Positions 1 through 11,762 of a stretch of 64,000 nt of DNA are shown here, piece after piece. Below the pieces are notes generated by a model. That model did not search any database. It saw nothing but the letters and a program-made list of their open reading frames with translations, and was not told the DNA's origin. The stretch's first letter is position 1; every line of letters starts with the position of its first letter. Both the position numbers and the translations under genes were made by a program. The stretch covers positions 186,001 to 250,000 of the forward strand of contig WFMF01000207.1 in assembly GCA_011033025.1 (NCBI GenBank). Direction: 5' to 3'. Source of the DNA: Beroe forskalii. Taxonomy: Eukaryota; Ctenophora; Nuda; Beroida; Beroidae.

Positions 1-893
1 TGAGTAACACAAATAACACATTGGTGTGAAATGTCCGAAAAGTTCAAAAAATCCAAACCCAAAAAACATTTAAAAAAAACAAGCTCTACTCTATTTTTTT
101 GGGCTACAATCCCCCCACAGTTGAGTGAACCGTGTGCGTCTGTAGGTAAGAGCCCTCTCCCTTAGCACAGTAGTCAGGGTGGGAATCAAACCAGCAACCT
201 GTTGATTGCTAACACGACACTCTCCCTCATGAACTACTTATGAATTGAGGTAGAGTGGGTTACCAGTTCTAATTCCACGAGGTGCCATCCGAGTGAGGTC
301 ATTTACTTGAATACCCTTTGGTGAAGTCGAGTGATATAAGCCTCAGGAGAGATTGATTACTTGGTTGTACCACAAGACACAACACTTAACAGACCCATCG
401 AAGTGCCCCAGTCTCATTATCCATTGAGAACAAGGTTACACCTGCGACCTTTTCAAAACTTTGAAAAGAACATACCTGTCTTGTCCATGATGCTTATTGG
501 CATATAGATTGAGTAATCATACCGTACCTAGTCTTTTCAAGCTTTAGGTTAAAAGTAAGCTTTTAAGTATTATAATGGGACAATAATAACACTATTACGT
601 ATTACAATGCTGTGTAAAAGTTTTGCTTAAGATGTTTTGCATCTAGGTATCCTATCTCCAAATTTAATATAGGTGTTAAGTAGAACGACCGACAAAAATA
701 TTCTAACATGACTGGAGATAGGATACTTGTCAAGGATAAAAGTATCCTATCTCCTTAGTTGGAATCAATTATTTATGTATATCAATCTATCAATTATCTT
801 AAGGTACCTTAGGCTTTTCTTACACTCAAAATATTTAAAAGGTGGATTAAAGATAATTTTCAAAGTTGTATAAAATGCCTAAATAGCATGCTA

Positions 894-2142
894 GAATAAG
901 AATAAAATATAAAGTCAAATTACAACATGTAATGTCAGACTTCTCTGAAAAAAAGGGGTTAGCAAACTCAAAATTCTATCGCAAAATCATGCACACAAAA
1001 CTTCACACAATGACACATGAATAGCTTGGCAGCAGGGTTCAAGTTGCGCCATAAGCTGGGATATTCTGCAATTTAATGTTCGTTTGGTTAGTTCCTCCCT
1101 GAACGGGCTGGTGACTATCGATACGATGTTCAGCAGCAGTGCTAGTCCGTGATTCTTCTCTACACCAAACACTCCCCTTTGATATGTAGAAGTGACGTTC
1201 TGGATCTGCTCTCTTCTTAGCCCGCATCAGTTCCACCAGCTTCTTTCGTTCCTGCCTCTCCTCAGGGGTTAAATCCGGTGCCACAAAAACTGACCGGGTC
1301 GAGGGACTGTCGCGCAGTTTTCTCCCACTCTTTCTGAGGCGTACAGCAGCGTCTCTGTTCGTTAGACGGACCTTTACTGGGCGTGGTCTGTCACTTATCT
1401 TCATCCCCAGTCTCTGGCAGAACTCAACATGAGGCCTCTCTCCGACTTTGCAGAACACTTCGTTGACAGTCTCTTCCAATTCAACACTGTCATTCTCCTT
1501 GACACCGAAAAGAATTACATTCTTTGTCCTGTCCTCGGTCTGAACCACTTCCTTCACGACATCAGCTATCTCTTTAGTGGAGACTGGAGACATCTGAGTT
1601 CCCAGACTAGAATTAAGTACATCGCTGTAACTTCTCAACTCTGTTTCTAACGTAGACTGAAATTTTCCGACTGTCTCATCCTGCATTTCGGTGAACTGAC
1701 TCCTCTGATTCTGAAGTTCACTTCTCTGTAGACTCATGACTTCTTCTTTTAGCTGATCAATTTTACTCGTAGAAACTTTCAGGGAATTGTAACACAATTT
1801 GAGCGCTTGCAACGCTTGAACAAGACGGACTGAAACAATCAATTGCCTAAATTCTGCCCGGTCGAACACGTCAGTTTCCATTTCATCGACATCTTTACAC
1901 TTCACTTGTGCACAGAGGGAGCGCATCATAGTGGAAACAGTAAACATCAGATCCTGAGTACTGTCCAGAGAATACTGATCCATAGTTCTTGAAGATCATG
2001 TACTTGTACAAGCTTGTATTTAGTTGTATTCCATGAATTCCTTAGTGGTAATGCAATGATCGGTGTATGATGCGCTTATCTTAAAACTGCACAGAGAGAT
2101 AAAAACGCAACGAAATCAAATTGCAATGAAAGGGTTTAGTCA
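894..2142 (-). mobile_element. ORF1-only retroposed insert with 6-bp TSD
   Basis: This 1.25 kb block is absent from the inverted copy of repeat A, where the corresponding site reads as one uninterrupted sequence. ATGCTA occurs at both junctions (888-893 and 2143-2148), and a single ATGCTA is present in the empty copy near 54020. The insert carries one intact minus-strand frame (1039-1983) with about 160 bases before it and 145 after it. It has no reverse transcriptase. I infer a retroposed ORF1-only unit, comparable in design to half-LINE elements. A spliced or truncated LINE transcript is an alternative. Confidence 0.7.
1039..1983 (-). CDS. L1-like ORF1 protein (coiled coil + RRM-like domain)
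   Basis: This is an intact 314-residue frame inside the insert at 894-2142. Residues about 60-120 are rich in Lys/Glu/Gln with regular Leu/Val spacing, as in a trimerising coiled coil. Residues about 145-270 resemble the RRM and C-terminal region of LINE ORF1 RNA chaperones: RTKNVILFGVKE, a basic RPRPVKVRL stretch, then VFVAPDLTPEERQERKKL. The last block closely resembles the fragment at 57688-57900. Known ORF1 proteins of this class bind element RNA and assist target-primed reverse transcription. No endonuclease or reverse transcriptase accompanies it, so movement would need an enzyme supplied in trans. The family call is from motif recognition only. Confidence 0.65.
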   Translation of the reverse strand: MDQYSLDSTQDLMFTVSTMMRSLCAQVKCKDVDEMETDVFDRAEFRQLIVSVRLVQALQALKLCYNSLKVSTSKIDQLKEEVMSLQRSELQNQRSQFTEMQDETVGKFQSTLETELRSYSDVLNSSLGTQMSPVSTKEIADVVKEVVQTEDRTKNVILFGVKENDSVELEETVNEVFCKVGERPHVEFCQRLGMKISDRPRPVKVRLTNRDAAVRLRKSGRKLRDSPSTRSVFVAPDLTPEERQERKKLVELMRAKKRADPERHFYISKGSVWCREESRTSTAAEHRIDSHQPVQGGTNQTNIKLQNIPAYGAT

Positions 2143-2270
2143 ATGCTATGATGTTGAAATCGATTCTAAAGGGTAGAGGGGCCTTTCAGGAGGCTGTACA
2201 CAAAAAATGGAGATAGGATTTTTTTGCACTCAGATTGTTTTGAACTCAGCCGGCGATATGCTCATTTCAT

Positions 2271-4361
2271 GATTGAATGCCGACAAATATGCAAGATGTG
2301 GCCCCCCACATTTCTGTGTGATAAGATATAACTTATGAATTTTAAAGTGAATATGATATTTATTCATTATGAGGCTAGAGACGAGGAGATACGTGATATG
2401 ATTATTTTATTATAAGACCCGTAGGGCCACCACAAAGGGCTTCTAAAGTTTATTATCAACCATCATCCCAATTTCATATATGAATGCATCGCACATTCAT
2501 GTTCATTATTAACTAATGATTCTTATAATTGTAGCATGATCTTCTCTCCTACTTTTCCCTAACTTAATAACCGACATGGATTGATCAGGTACAGCAATTC
2601 TGTACTGTGGTTAGTAGATAAAAATAAAAATACTCACATGATAATACTTCCGATCTAAAAACTTAGGATCGCAGGACCGTTCAGGCGTTCATGGTGATTC
2701 GCATCAAAACTTACGACAAGAGAGTAGAAAATGATGAAAGAATTTCAAATAACTAAGAGTCTCGACGAATGACATCAATAATTTATTAGTGTCGGCGAAC
2801 GCTACCAGAAAATTCCGAAACCTACCTTATCCATTGTAAATAGGAAAATAAAACCACTCATTTCGTTCTAGGGGCCAAATCGCAATGCAAATAACATTAT
2901 GGCTTCTAGAAATCGAGGAATATTCTCGAATGAAACATATAAAATGGAAGCCAATGGGACAGGAAAGCAATGTTATACATTAGCTCCCGGAACACTATTA
3001 ATTTGATAAAGTTCATACTTCACATGTGAGCACAACTGAAAATTAATGAATGCCGACCAGGAACACTATAATATCATCTTCACCCATTGTTCACTGTTCA
3101 CTCCTGTAATGATGCTTACCATTGCACAGCGTGAATCACACAAAGTGCCCATTCTTAGCTATGATAATGACGTCACTCTCAGCTCCCTATTATCTGTGCA
3201 CGACCTAGAGCCCTCGATATGATCTCTGCAAGATTACAGGGTATAATAACGACACTGAGATCGCTGTTACGGGATAAAGGTCGCAAGATCTCGAGATAGA
3301 GTATCTCGGTGCTGCAAGTCACATGGTAACACAAGACACGTGGTAACCCAAGTTACGTGAAGAAAATGAAATAAGTAGCCTTTATAAATTATCAACTTGA
3401 CTTTATTATTTATCATTTTTAATTTTATCTCAGATTTTGTGGGATGAAGGCTGAGGCAATAGACAAGGGAAAACTGTCACTGTTTAAGTACATGTTACAC
3501 TATGATGAATGTGACAGGGTGTGAGGGCGCCCTAACAAGGTGCTCGAGGATCCCTCACCACAGTCTGAGTGTGTCACTTGACACACAAGGCAAGTGACAC
3601 ACAAAGTGGCGAGCGCACTCAATGAATGACGCACAGCACTTACATTTATTAATCGAAATGGAGTAAAATAGTCAATAGTCATCATTGAGGATCAACGGAG
3701 GAGGTAAAATCGCCACATTATAGAATGGAAACGCAACGTGTGCAGATTGGAGAGGCGGAATAACGTTTCAGAAATCAGCACTATCATTATTAATAAATTA
3801 CTAAAATATAACGACAATAACAAATATTACATTTCTTGGAAATTATTTATCTATTCTTAATACATATAACATGACAACCATAATTCCTATTTCCTACTTT
3901 ATAGCGAAACATCTTTTTTGATGAATATAGATGTACAATGGGTTAAAAAATAAATTCTTAAGTTCACAGTCACTGATGTTGAAATGATCAATGAAACATT
4001 GAAAGAATAATTCAATGGAACAATATTTTTCAAAAGTTTATTGAACTTTTGAATGTTAGGAGCTGTAGCGATAACAATAGTGTTGCTCATACAGTCAAAG
4101 AAGCAACAATATTGAACTCAAATACAACCAAGGCTTCAAGCATCATTGAAAGTTGAAACATGTATTCATTAAAATGGCTGATTTATGGGATTATTTGAAT
4201 CCTGGTTCCCTAAATAATTTACAGTGCTTATTCACGATTTCAAATGTTCACGCATCCTTTGTGAAGTGAAAGGTCACCACGTACAACAAAATAGCGGAGC
4301 GTCGAGCGAAGTTACAAAACCTGTGAATTGAGGTTAAGTGTGCAGACCTAGTCCTGTAACG
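2271..4361. other. Intergenic, no gene seen
   Basis: AT-rich sequence with no convincing frame. A small inverted motif (GTGTCACTTG/CAAGTGACAC) lies at about 3574-3600. Nothing else stands out. Confidence 0.5.
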
Positions 4362-4545
4362 AGAATCATCCAATCAGAACGTTGCACAATATTAGTTATC
4401 CAATAAGAATGCTCACACGGTGTACGACATCCAATCACAAAAGTTCCTCAATATTATGCGACCTCCAATCACAAAGCTCCCTCAATGTGCGACATCCAAT
4501 CAAAACGCACCCTCAATGTGCGACACCCAATGAGAGCGGACCCCC
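4362..4545 (+). promoter_or_regulatory. Six CCAAT boxes in a ~31-bp phased array
   Basis: CCAAT occurs at 4370, 4400, 4431, 4465, 4496 and 4527, always on the plus strand, usually as (A/C)NCCAATCA. Spacings are 30, 31, 34, 31 and 31 bases. The surrounding unit (CTCAATGTGCGACATCCAAT) is an imperfect tandem repeat, so the array probably arose by unit duplication. CCAAT is the core of the NF-Y/CBF site; binding here is inferred. No recognised gene lies immediately downstream. Confidence 0.5.
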
Positions 4546-5747
4546 TGATGGGTGACAACGCGTCACCACCCACACTTCAACGAATGACTTTGCAGCGCAG
4601 CCCCTCATGCTATTCGTCGAGGTTTGTGTGAACTACAACGTTATATTTAGGTACAGAGTTCATTTTCAGGTGGTTCCAATAAAAATGATATAATTAACTT
4701 AGTATTATTATATTGCAGCTGAAGTGACCTAAATCAATATGTCAATGCAGCACTAAAAACCGAAGCTATATTAAGATTTAAGAGCCTATTAATGAAGCGA
4801 TCATGTGTTAATACTATTGCGGTTGTTAAAATTCAGAGCACCACGGGTTTTCACTTTTTACAGTGAGCAAAAGTAAGCAATTGAAAGCACTTAAAACTGT
4901 ACCAGCATATTATCATTTCTGGCATTTTCATCGTACATTTTTTCCGAGAAAAGGTAACACACGAGCACCTTTCCCAAGTAAATTGTAAAATCAGAACTCA
5001 ACGTAAGGAATAAAGATACGTAACTAAGTAATAAAACTAGCAAAAGCAAAGCAAACTGCACTTACTGAGGGCTGTTTCAATTTTACACTGGAGAGCTTCC
5101 CAAATGAACTGTAAGTTGAAACCTCAACAGACGCTGTAGTGTTAAAGAAAGTATGACAGTCAGGAGAATTACAAAATAGTTGAGGAAATCAGAAAAGCTA
5201 ACTAAAGTTAAACAAGAATGAGAAGTCTTGTAAGTGTAGTGCGTTGTAATTAATAATGGAGAAATCAGACTATTATCTAAATGTAACTCAAAGCCATCGG
5301 AGGACTCTAGATAATTCCATATAATCCATCCGTATGTAATATTGTAATAGCAGTAAAATGTGGAAAATTAATGTCCGTATGAAATCCATCGTTTTACCAT
5401 TGTTTCATGGGATCTTCCGAGTACAAATAATATTTTAGATGACATAATTAATACAGCAATAAGAATTACTGTATTAATTAGTATGAAACAGTACGATACG
5501 ATATTGGCAATCTACTTTTATTGGGCCAAAATTGTAAAACAATGTATCCAAAGATGATCGCCACAAGATTCAGCAAATACTCAAATATTCAAATTTTCAA
5601 ATAGTACCAAGATATTTCCAAGGCTGTGTTTATTAATAAATAACAGCACTGAGCAGAGAGAAAAAAAGAGAGAACGAGTTCAGAGCAAGCAAATGACAAA
5701 ATAGGTTTTTCTCGGAGCATGCGTACCGTTGAGCATTTCCGGGTTTT
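4546..5747. other. Intergenic, no gene seen
   Basis: AT-rich sequence with only scattered short frames. No conserved domain, RNA gene or clear repeat was recognised. Confidence 0.5.
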
Positions 5748-5753
5748 CTAAAA

Positions 5754-6816
5754 TACCGGGTGGGCCAAAAAGAACGTTACAAAAGTAACGTGCTGTAACT
5801 TTGGTTGTGTTTTGAGTTTCTTAATGAAATTTTGGGATGTCATAGATATAGGCTGTAAGTTTTTGCTCCAAAAATTTGGAGTGTCTAGCACAAAAAATGT
5901 CCGAGTTATCAACAAAAAACCGGTTTTTCGGCTATATTTCAATATTCGAGAGTCAATAACTCGGCTTGTGTTCGGAGTTTCTTGACCAAATTTTAGGGGG
6001 TCATAGGTATAGGCTATAAGTCTTTGCAACATAAATTTGAAGTCTCTAGCTCAAAAAATGTCTCAGTTATCAACAAAAAGCGGGTTTTTTGTCCCTAACT
6101 CTGTTTCCTTGCCCATATCTCTGTTTCTGGGACTCAAAAATGTTAGCAACTCCAGGGTCACATTGATCTGATGCTGCCCGAAACATCCTGAAAGCCCCAT
6201 CAAGACCGCTCGAAAAACCTCGGAGATATGCGCTTTTTTGTAACGCAAAAAAGTGTACATACGCAAGCGTGCATAGTTTTAACTTCCTCAAAGACACAGT
6301 AATTACGCGCTATACACTTTTTTGGGTTAAAAAAAGGTGCATATCTCCGAGGTTCCCCGAGCAATCCCGATGAAACTTTCAGGATATTTTGGGCAACATC
6401 AGACCGATATGATTCTGGAGTTGCTAACATTTTTGAGTCCCAGAAACAGAGATATGGGCAAGGAAACAGAGTTAGGGACAAAAAACCCGCTTTTTGTTGA
6501 TAACTGAGACATTTTTTGAGCTAGAGACTTCAAATTTATGTTGCAAAGACTTATAGCCTATACCTATGACTCCCTAAAATTTGGTCAAGAAACTCCGAAC
6601 ACAAGCCGAGTTATTGACTCTCGAATATTGAAATATAGCCGAAAAACCGGTTTTTTGTTGATAACTCGGACATTTTTTGTGCTAGACATTCCAAATTTTT
6701 GGTGCAAAAACTTACAGCCTATACCTATGACATCCCAAAATTTCATCAAGAAACTCAAAACACAACCAAAGTTACAGCGCGTTACTTTTGTAACGTTCTT
6801 TTTGGCCCACCCGGTA
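5754..6816. mobile_element. 1.06 kb near-perfect palindrome (foldback element)
   Basis: The left arm begins TACCGGGTGGGCC and the right arm ends with its reverse complement GGCCCACCCGGTA. The arms, about 510 bases each, match almost base for base around a centre near 6280-6300. Each arm contains two diverged direct copies with a period of about 161 bases (starting near 5826 and 5987). CTAAA sits just outside both ends (5748-5752 and 6817-6821), a possible 5-bp target duplication. Mirror-image frames of about 95-100 residues in the arms follow from the symmetry and show no known domain. A non-autonomous foldback transposon is the best reading. Confidence 0.75.
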
Positions 6817-9097
6817 CTAAACCTCGTAAAATACCGGATTTAAGGCTACGATTTATTGAGAAAAAAGAGTTAGGTGGTTGTTGCCTTCCTATGCTCGTAC
6901 AGGAAATCAGCAAGTGGACATTCAGCATCGTTATGAGCACGGTAGTGGACGGAATGTCACACTATTTAGATTCTACCGTACGATGTACCAGCGGAAATGG
7001 AAGATTTTGATTTCATTAACTGTTCATAATTCATATTTTATTACCGTAATGAAAGTTCTAAACTTCTAAGGAAAAGCATGGAACCAACCTCCAGCAAATC
7101 GTAAAATATTCAATTAATCCTAAAATTCATTTTCACTGATCGAATCTGGTCGACCCAAAACTTTTCTTACGAAACAAGAAAGCAAAAATACCTTCGTACA
7201 GGAAATTGAGTACCAAGGCAGAAAATCAAAGCACTCAACCATGCCACAACAATGCCTTTAATAGTAATTTGGTGCTGCGTAGAAATTGATTTAGCATGAA
7301 ATTAGGCACTAAGCTAAGAAATATTTTTCCTTCATAATTTTTGGAGTTCCAATTAATTTCCTGAAGCAAGGTGCATCCTGATTCTGCAAAAAAATATCGG
7401 ATTGACAATCTCTTCATGTTTTAGAAAGGATAATTTCAGTCTGAGTCTTGACATGCCATCGCAAAACATTATAATTGAACACGCAAATAATTTAGGAGAA
7501 TTTCTTGTCGACAAACAGGCATGGAAACTAAATACGTCAATAACGATTGTTAAGTTTCTAACGCAAGCATTCTAATAAAGTAAATTGTATTTCACCTTAC
7601 CACAGCACGCAACATCCGATGGAGAGGTTGAAGAATTATTAAATTAAACTGGACCATTAGACCAAACATGAACAATGCAACACACAATTGTATGAAGATA
7701 TAATCAGTCGTTGAATTTATCGTGAATTGCATTAATATAGCAGTATGAAGGTATCGCTGACGTCGGAGTCGGAGTCGATTAGCAACGAGTCAAATAAATC
7801 TTATTAATCTCATTCCCAATGTATAACAATTCCAAATTGAAGGAGTATTCCTAAAGAATGTAACTTACTGAAGGGGTAAAGTAGGCATAATTTCAAATCT
7901 AAGTTATGATGATTGGAAATTAATCGTTTACATTTTACGGTTGACAGAGCGAGACAGTATAATCGAAGATTGGCATTGTTTCTTGACTCATTATTATGTG
8001 CATATGGTGATTGGGTATTGCATAATTAACAAAATTATGAGTGCAGCAAACTCCTTATTCCTTGCCTTAAGGCATATCATAAATGACCTGAATTGTTCAT
8101 GAAAATAGAATTCATAGATTGATCTTATTAATTGACCGTACCGAAAAGACGGACAAAAAAGGGGACAAACAATTGAAATGTTCTGAAGATGTGAAGATAA
8201 TAAGATAATAGATTAATTGACTCATTGTTAAGAACAACCAACTTACCAACTATTGAGAGATGAAAAGTTAAAATGGCCACTTCAATGCAGCGTAGAATCA
8301 TGAACTTGATCAACAGTTGAATGAAATGAATCTATTGCAAGGTCACACAAAGACACGGTAACTTGAAATAAAACGCACCGTGGTAGACTGAAGCAGAAAA
8401 TAACAGCGCTCGCTCTGCACAGTACTCGTTAGTGGCACACGTTGAATGATGCACACCAACATATAACAAATGTCAGCAATACAGACAAACCACAAACAAT
8501 TGTATTATACGCAGTCAATGAATATAAAATAATCTTTAATGATAATAATATGCGTGTAATATATAATATTGTTGAGCGAAAACCAAATAGACGTTCTTGA
8601 AACGCATGATAATATACAACCGTACGCTGTATGTTCATCATGACTAAAATGGCAAAACGCCAGCTGTTCAACTCGAAGCCTCACAACGCGCAGCACACCA
8701 CACAAGTAAGCTGATAAAGACGAAAGACCTGCCTATATTGTAAACTGTGTTCCAGAAACGGAAAACGGTTGGCAATGTGGAGGAAGAGGACTCAGATATA
8801 TGTTTCATTAAAAGAATGAAATGAAACAATGGCAAGGGAAGATACGCAACAAGTGGAGGCGGACCGCGGAGACAAGGGCTGCACAGCACAACCATCATTA
8901 CTTCCTAAGGGCCAGGGGACATGAACCCAAACCAATTATACGTCACTTAAAAATACACTGAACACCAGGCCAGCAATGGTATACCAACATTCGAGTATTC
9001 AGTATGTTGTATATACATATTTGGATTTAGTATTTAAAGTGGCCCACGTAAAATCGCTGAAAACTGTGAAAGAGCTATTGATGGAAGAGTGCTAACT
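6817..9097. other. Intergenic, no gene seen
   Basis: AT-rich sequence. Short frames at 7235-7417, 8128-8313 and 8429-8898 lack recognisable domains and good start contexts; I treat them as chance frames. Confidence 0.45.
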
Positions 9098-9289
9098 ATA
9101 ATATAGAACTATTAACCGAAGTAGAGATTAGTAACATGATATATGTTGCGAGCTTCAGCGAGCTACATATATTGCATTATTGTACGAGGCGAAGCCGAGT
9201 TCAATAATGATGTGTTTTGTACGAGGCGAAGCCGAGTTCAAAACTATATGTTACTAATCTCTACTGAGGTTAATAGTGATATTATATGG
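9098..9289. repeat. Compound hairpin with GGCGAAGCC inner loops
   Basis: An outer inverted repeat (AGTAGAGATTAGTAACAT at 9120-9137 and its complement at 9248-9265, loosely extending to 9098-9289) encloses smaller stem-loops. Two carry the same ACGAGGCGAAGCCGAGTT core. The layout matches the elements at 14673-14847 and 63050-63122. It is probably a small non-autonomous transposon. Confidence 0.6.
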
Positions 9290-10680
9290 CGAAACCACTT
9301 ATGAAACGTAGTTAAAATATATGGAAAACAATGGTCTTTCGATCGGAGCTGCAGACTTCCGGAAGCAAGAGCCATCGGTAATCTTATTCACAGGGCTGAT
9401 TACATTTAGTTTTTAAAGTATCAAATGCTCAAATATGCAGTACAGAATTACGTAGTTACGCATTTACAGGCCGGATGAAAATGAATCACAACGGATTATA
9501 GTTAGATAATTCGTTCATCTTCATGTGTTGAACCGGTAACTTAATGAAGCGATACCCTTTTCCCCTTCACCTGAACATCATGGTAATTCTTGAAATTCCA
9601 TCAGAATTAGCTTGGGCTTTCACATATAAGGCACTTTGTCTGCTACTTTACGCATGATAATGACGCTATAAGAGTCTACCGCTAATTTGTTTGGCAGTGA
9701 GTTTTAACATTCCAATTGTGGTTCATGATTCATCTCGATTCTCGATTCTCGAGTACAGAGTCATGTCAAACCGTGATACCGGAAATAAATTGTAAGCCCG
9801 GATGAACAGTATGTGTTTCAATCGCCGTTTGCTATCATGAATTTCGTTAAGACTGATGTAGAGCAGCTAATTTTTGACTCCTCTGACTTTGAGAAGCTCT
9901 AATTGCTATTGCGACGAATGTGATTATACAGCCAAGATTTAGATTGTTTAATTGAAAAAATTACTCTCAATGTCGTTGGGGTTATTCGGTCGATCTGGAC
10001 TAATAACCCGTCTCAGGGACTCAATATAAAGGGTTATTAACCTGGTTCAGGTTAGTAACCCTTCAATACTACTATGTACATGATAGCAAATAAGGGCTTG
10101 GGAGCCATATAATATGCAATACTCAGATTTGTGTTGTAAGAATACCAGGGTCGTAGGGCGTGCGGGTGCTGGCATTGATCGATGTAAAAGTGGAGATAGG
10201 GTTACAAAATTACAAAGAGTTCTGGAAAAATCCCGCAAAACATCTTCTAAGTTACGTGGTCATTACTCCGCTTTTCACTGATTCAATACAGCTGCTGACC
10301 GTTTCGTTTGTGTTTAGTTCACGTATGTACCGAGTCAAAGTGACGCACAAAATCAGCACAAAATAACAGCACTAATCAGCACGCTCGTCATAAGACATAA
10401 GTAATTACATAATGAGTAAACGGACAGGAAATCAAACATTCCAAACGGCCGGAAATTCCTCAGAACCAACACTCGCTTCATGCCAACAAAGAAGAAATTC
10501 TTTTCCGTTACTTTGTTATTAATAATTTCTCGAAATTATCCTCTCACAAAAAGGTTGTACCGCTCAATCAAAGGTTTCATGGTATTTAGGCGAAGCGAGT
10601 ATTTCATGTTTCTGTGGTTTGACTTCGTGAAGATTCTCACTGGTCGTAAAAAGTTAAAATTCAACCTCGCACCTCATACT
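9290..10680. other. Intergenic, no gene seen
   Basis: No conserved frame. At 10009-10061 there is a short region with repeated GGGTTATTAACC/GGTTAGTAACCC motifs. Confidence 0.4.
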
Positions 10681-11730
10681 ATCATACTGAGTAACACAGT
10701 AACGCAGTAACACAGTAACGCGGTAACACAGTAAGAAAGTAACGCGGTCACAAAGCAACGCAGTAACACAGTAACACGGTAACGCGTTAACACAGTGACA
10801 CAGAAACACAGTAACGCGGAAACACAGAAACACAGTAACGCGGTAACACAGTAACGCAGTAACGTGGTTACACAGAAACACAGTAACGCGGTAACACAGT
10901 AACGCAGTAACGTGGTTACACAGAAACACAGTAACGCGGTCACAAAGCAACGCAGTAACACAGTAACACGGTAACGCGTTAACACAGTGACACAGAAACA
11001 CAGTAACGCGGAAACACAGTAACACAGTAACGCGGTAACACAGTGACACAGTAACACTGTAACACAGTAACACAGTAACGCGGTAACACAGTGACACAGA
11101 AACACAGTAACGCGGTAACACAGTAACACAGTAACGCGGTAACACAGTAACGCAGTAACACTGTAACACAGTAACACAGTAACGCGGAAACACAGTAACA
11201 CAGTAACGCGGAAACACAGTAACACAGTAACGCGGAAACACAGTAACGCGGAAACACAGTAACACAGTAACGCGGAAACACAGTAACACAGTAACGCGGA
11301 AACACAGTAACACAGTAACGCGGAAACACAGTAACACAGTAACGCAGTAACACAGTAACGCAGTAACGCGGTAACACAGTAACGCGGAAACACAGTAACA
11401 CAGTAACGCGGAAACACAGTAACACAGTAACGCGGAAACACAGTAACACAGTAACGCAGTAACACAGTAACACAGTAACGCGGTAACACAGTAAGAAAGT
11501 AACGCGGTCACAAAGCAACGCAGTAACGCAGTAACACAGTAACACAGTAACGCGGAAACACAGTAACACAGTAACGCGGAAACACAGTAACACAGTAACG
11601 CAGTAACACAGTAACACAGTAACGCGGTAACACAGTAAGAAAGTAACGCGGTCACAAAGCAACGCAGTAACGCAGTAACACAGTAACACAGTAACGCGGA
11701 AACACAGTAACACAGTAACGCGGTAACACA
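10681..11730. repeat. Satellite of 8-bp units with 24-bp higher-order period
   Basis: About 1.05 kb is built from 8-bp words: CAGTAACA, CAGTAACG, CGGTAACA and CGGAAACA. The commonest order is CAGTAACA-CAGTAACG-CGGAAACA, giving a 24-bp higher-order unit. The words lack stop codons on the minus strand, so three overlapping minus frames of 264-333 residues stay open (Leu/Cys/Tyr/Val-rich). These frames are a by-product of the repeat, not genes. A CTTCGAAGG hairpin follows at about 11738-11762. Confidence 0.9.
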
Positions 11731-11762
11731 TAGTGTACTTCGAAGGACAAACCCTTCGAAGA

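Larger units (their letters stand above)
1..2260 (-). repeat. Repeat A, copy 1 (interrupted by an ORF1 insert)
   Basis: Bases 1-893 and 2143-2260 together form the reverse complement of 53908-54912, with high identity by eye. The repeat continues past the left window edge. One end lies at CCGGCGATAT (about 2249-2259), where the copies lose similarity. The sequence holds several copies of a GGAGATAGGATA-type motif in both orientations (648-660, 713-725, 743-754, 2208-2219). It also has a tRNA-like box B on the minus strand. No long reading frame belongs to the repeat itself. The family is unknown to me; a partial third copy lies at 60955-61650. Confidence 0.8.

Noticed and set aside
5748..6843. 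Two mirror-image frames of about 94-101 residues as a gene pair
   Set aside because: They result from the palindrome; the same sequence is read on both arms and shows no domain or codon bias.
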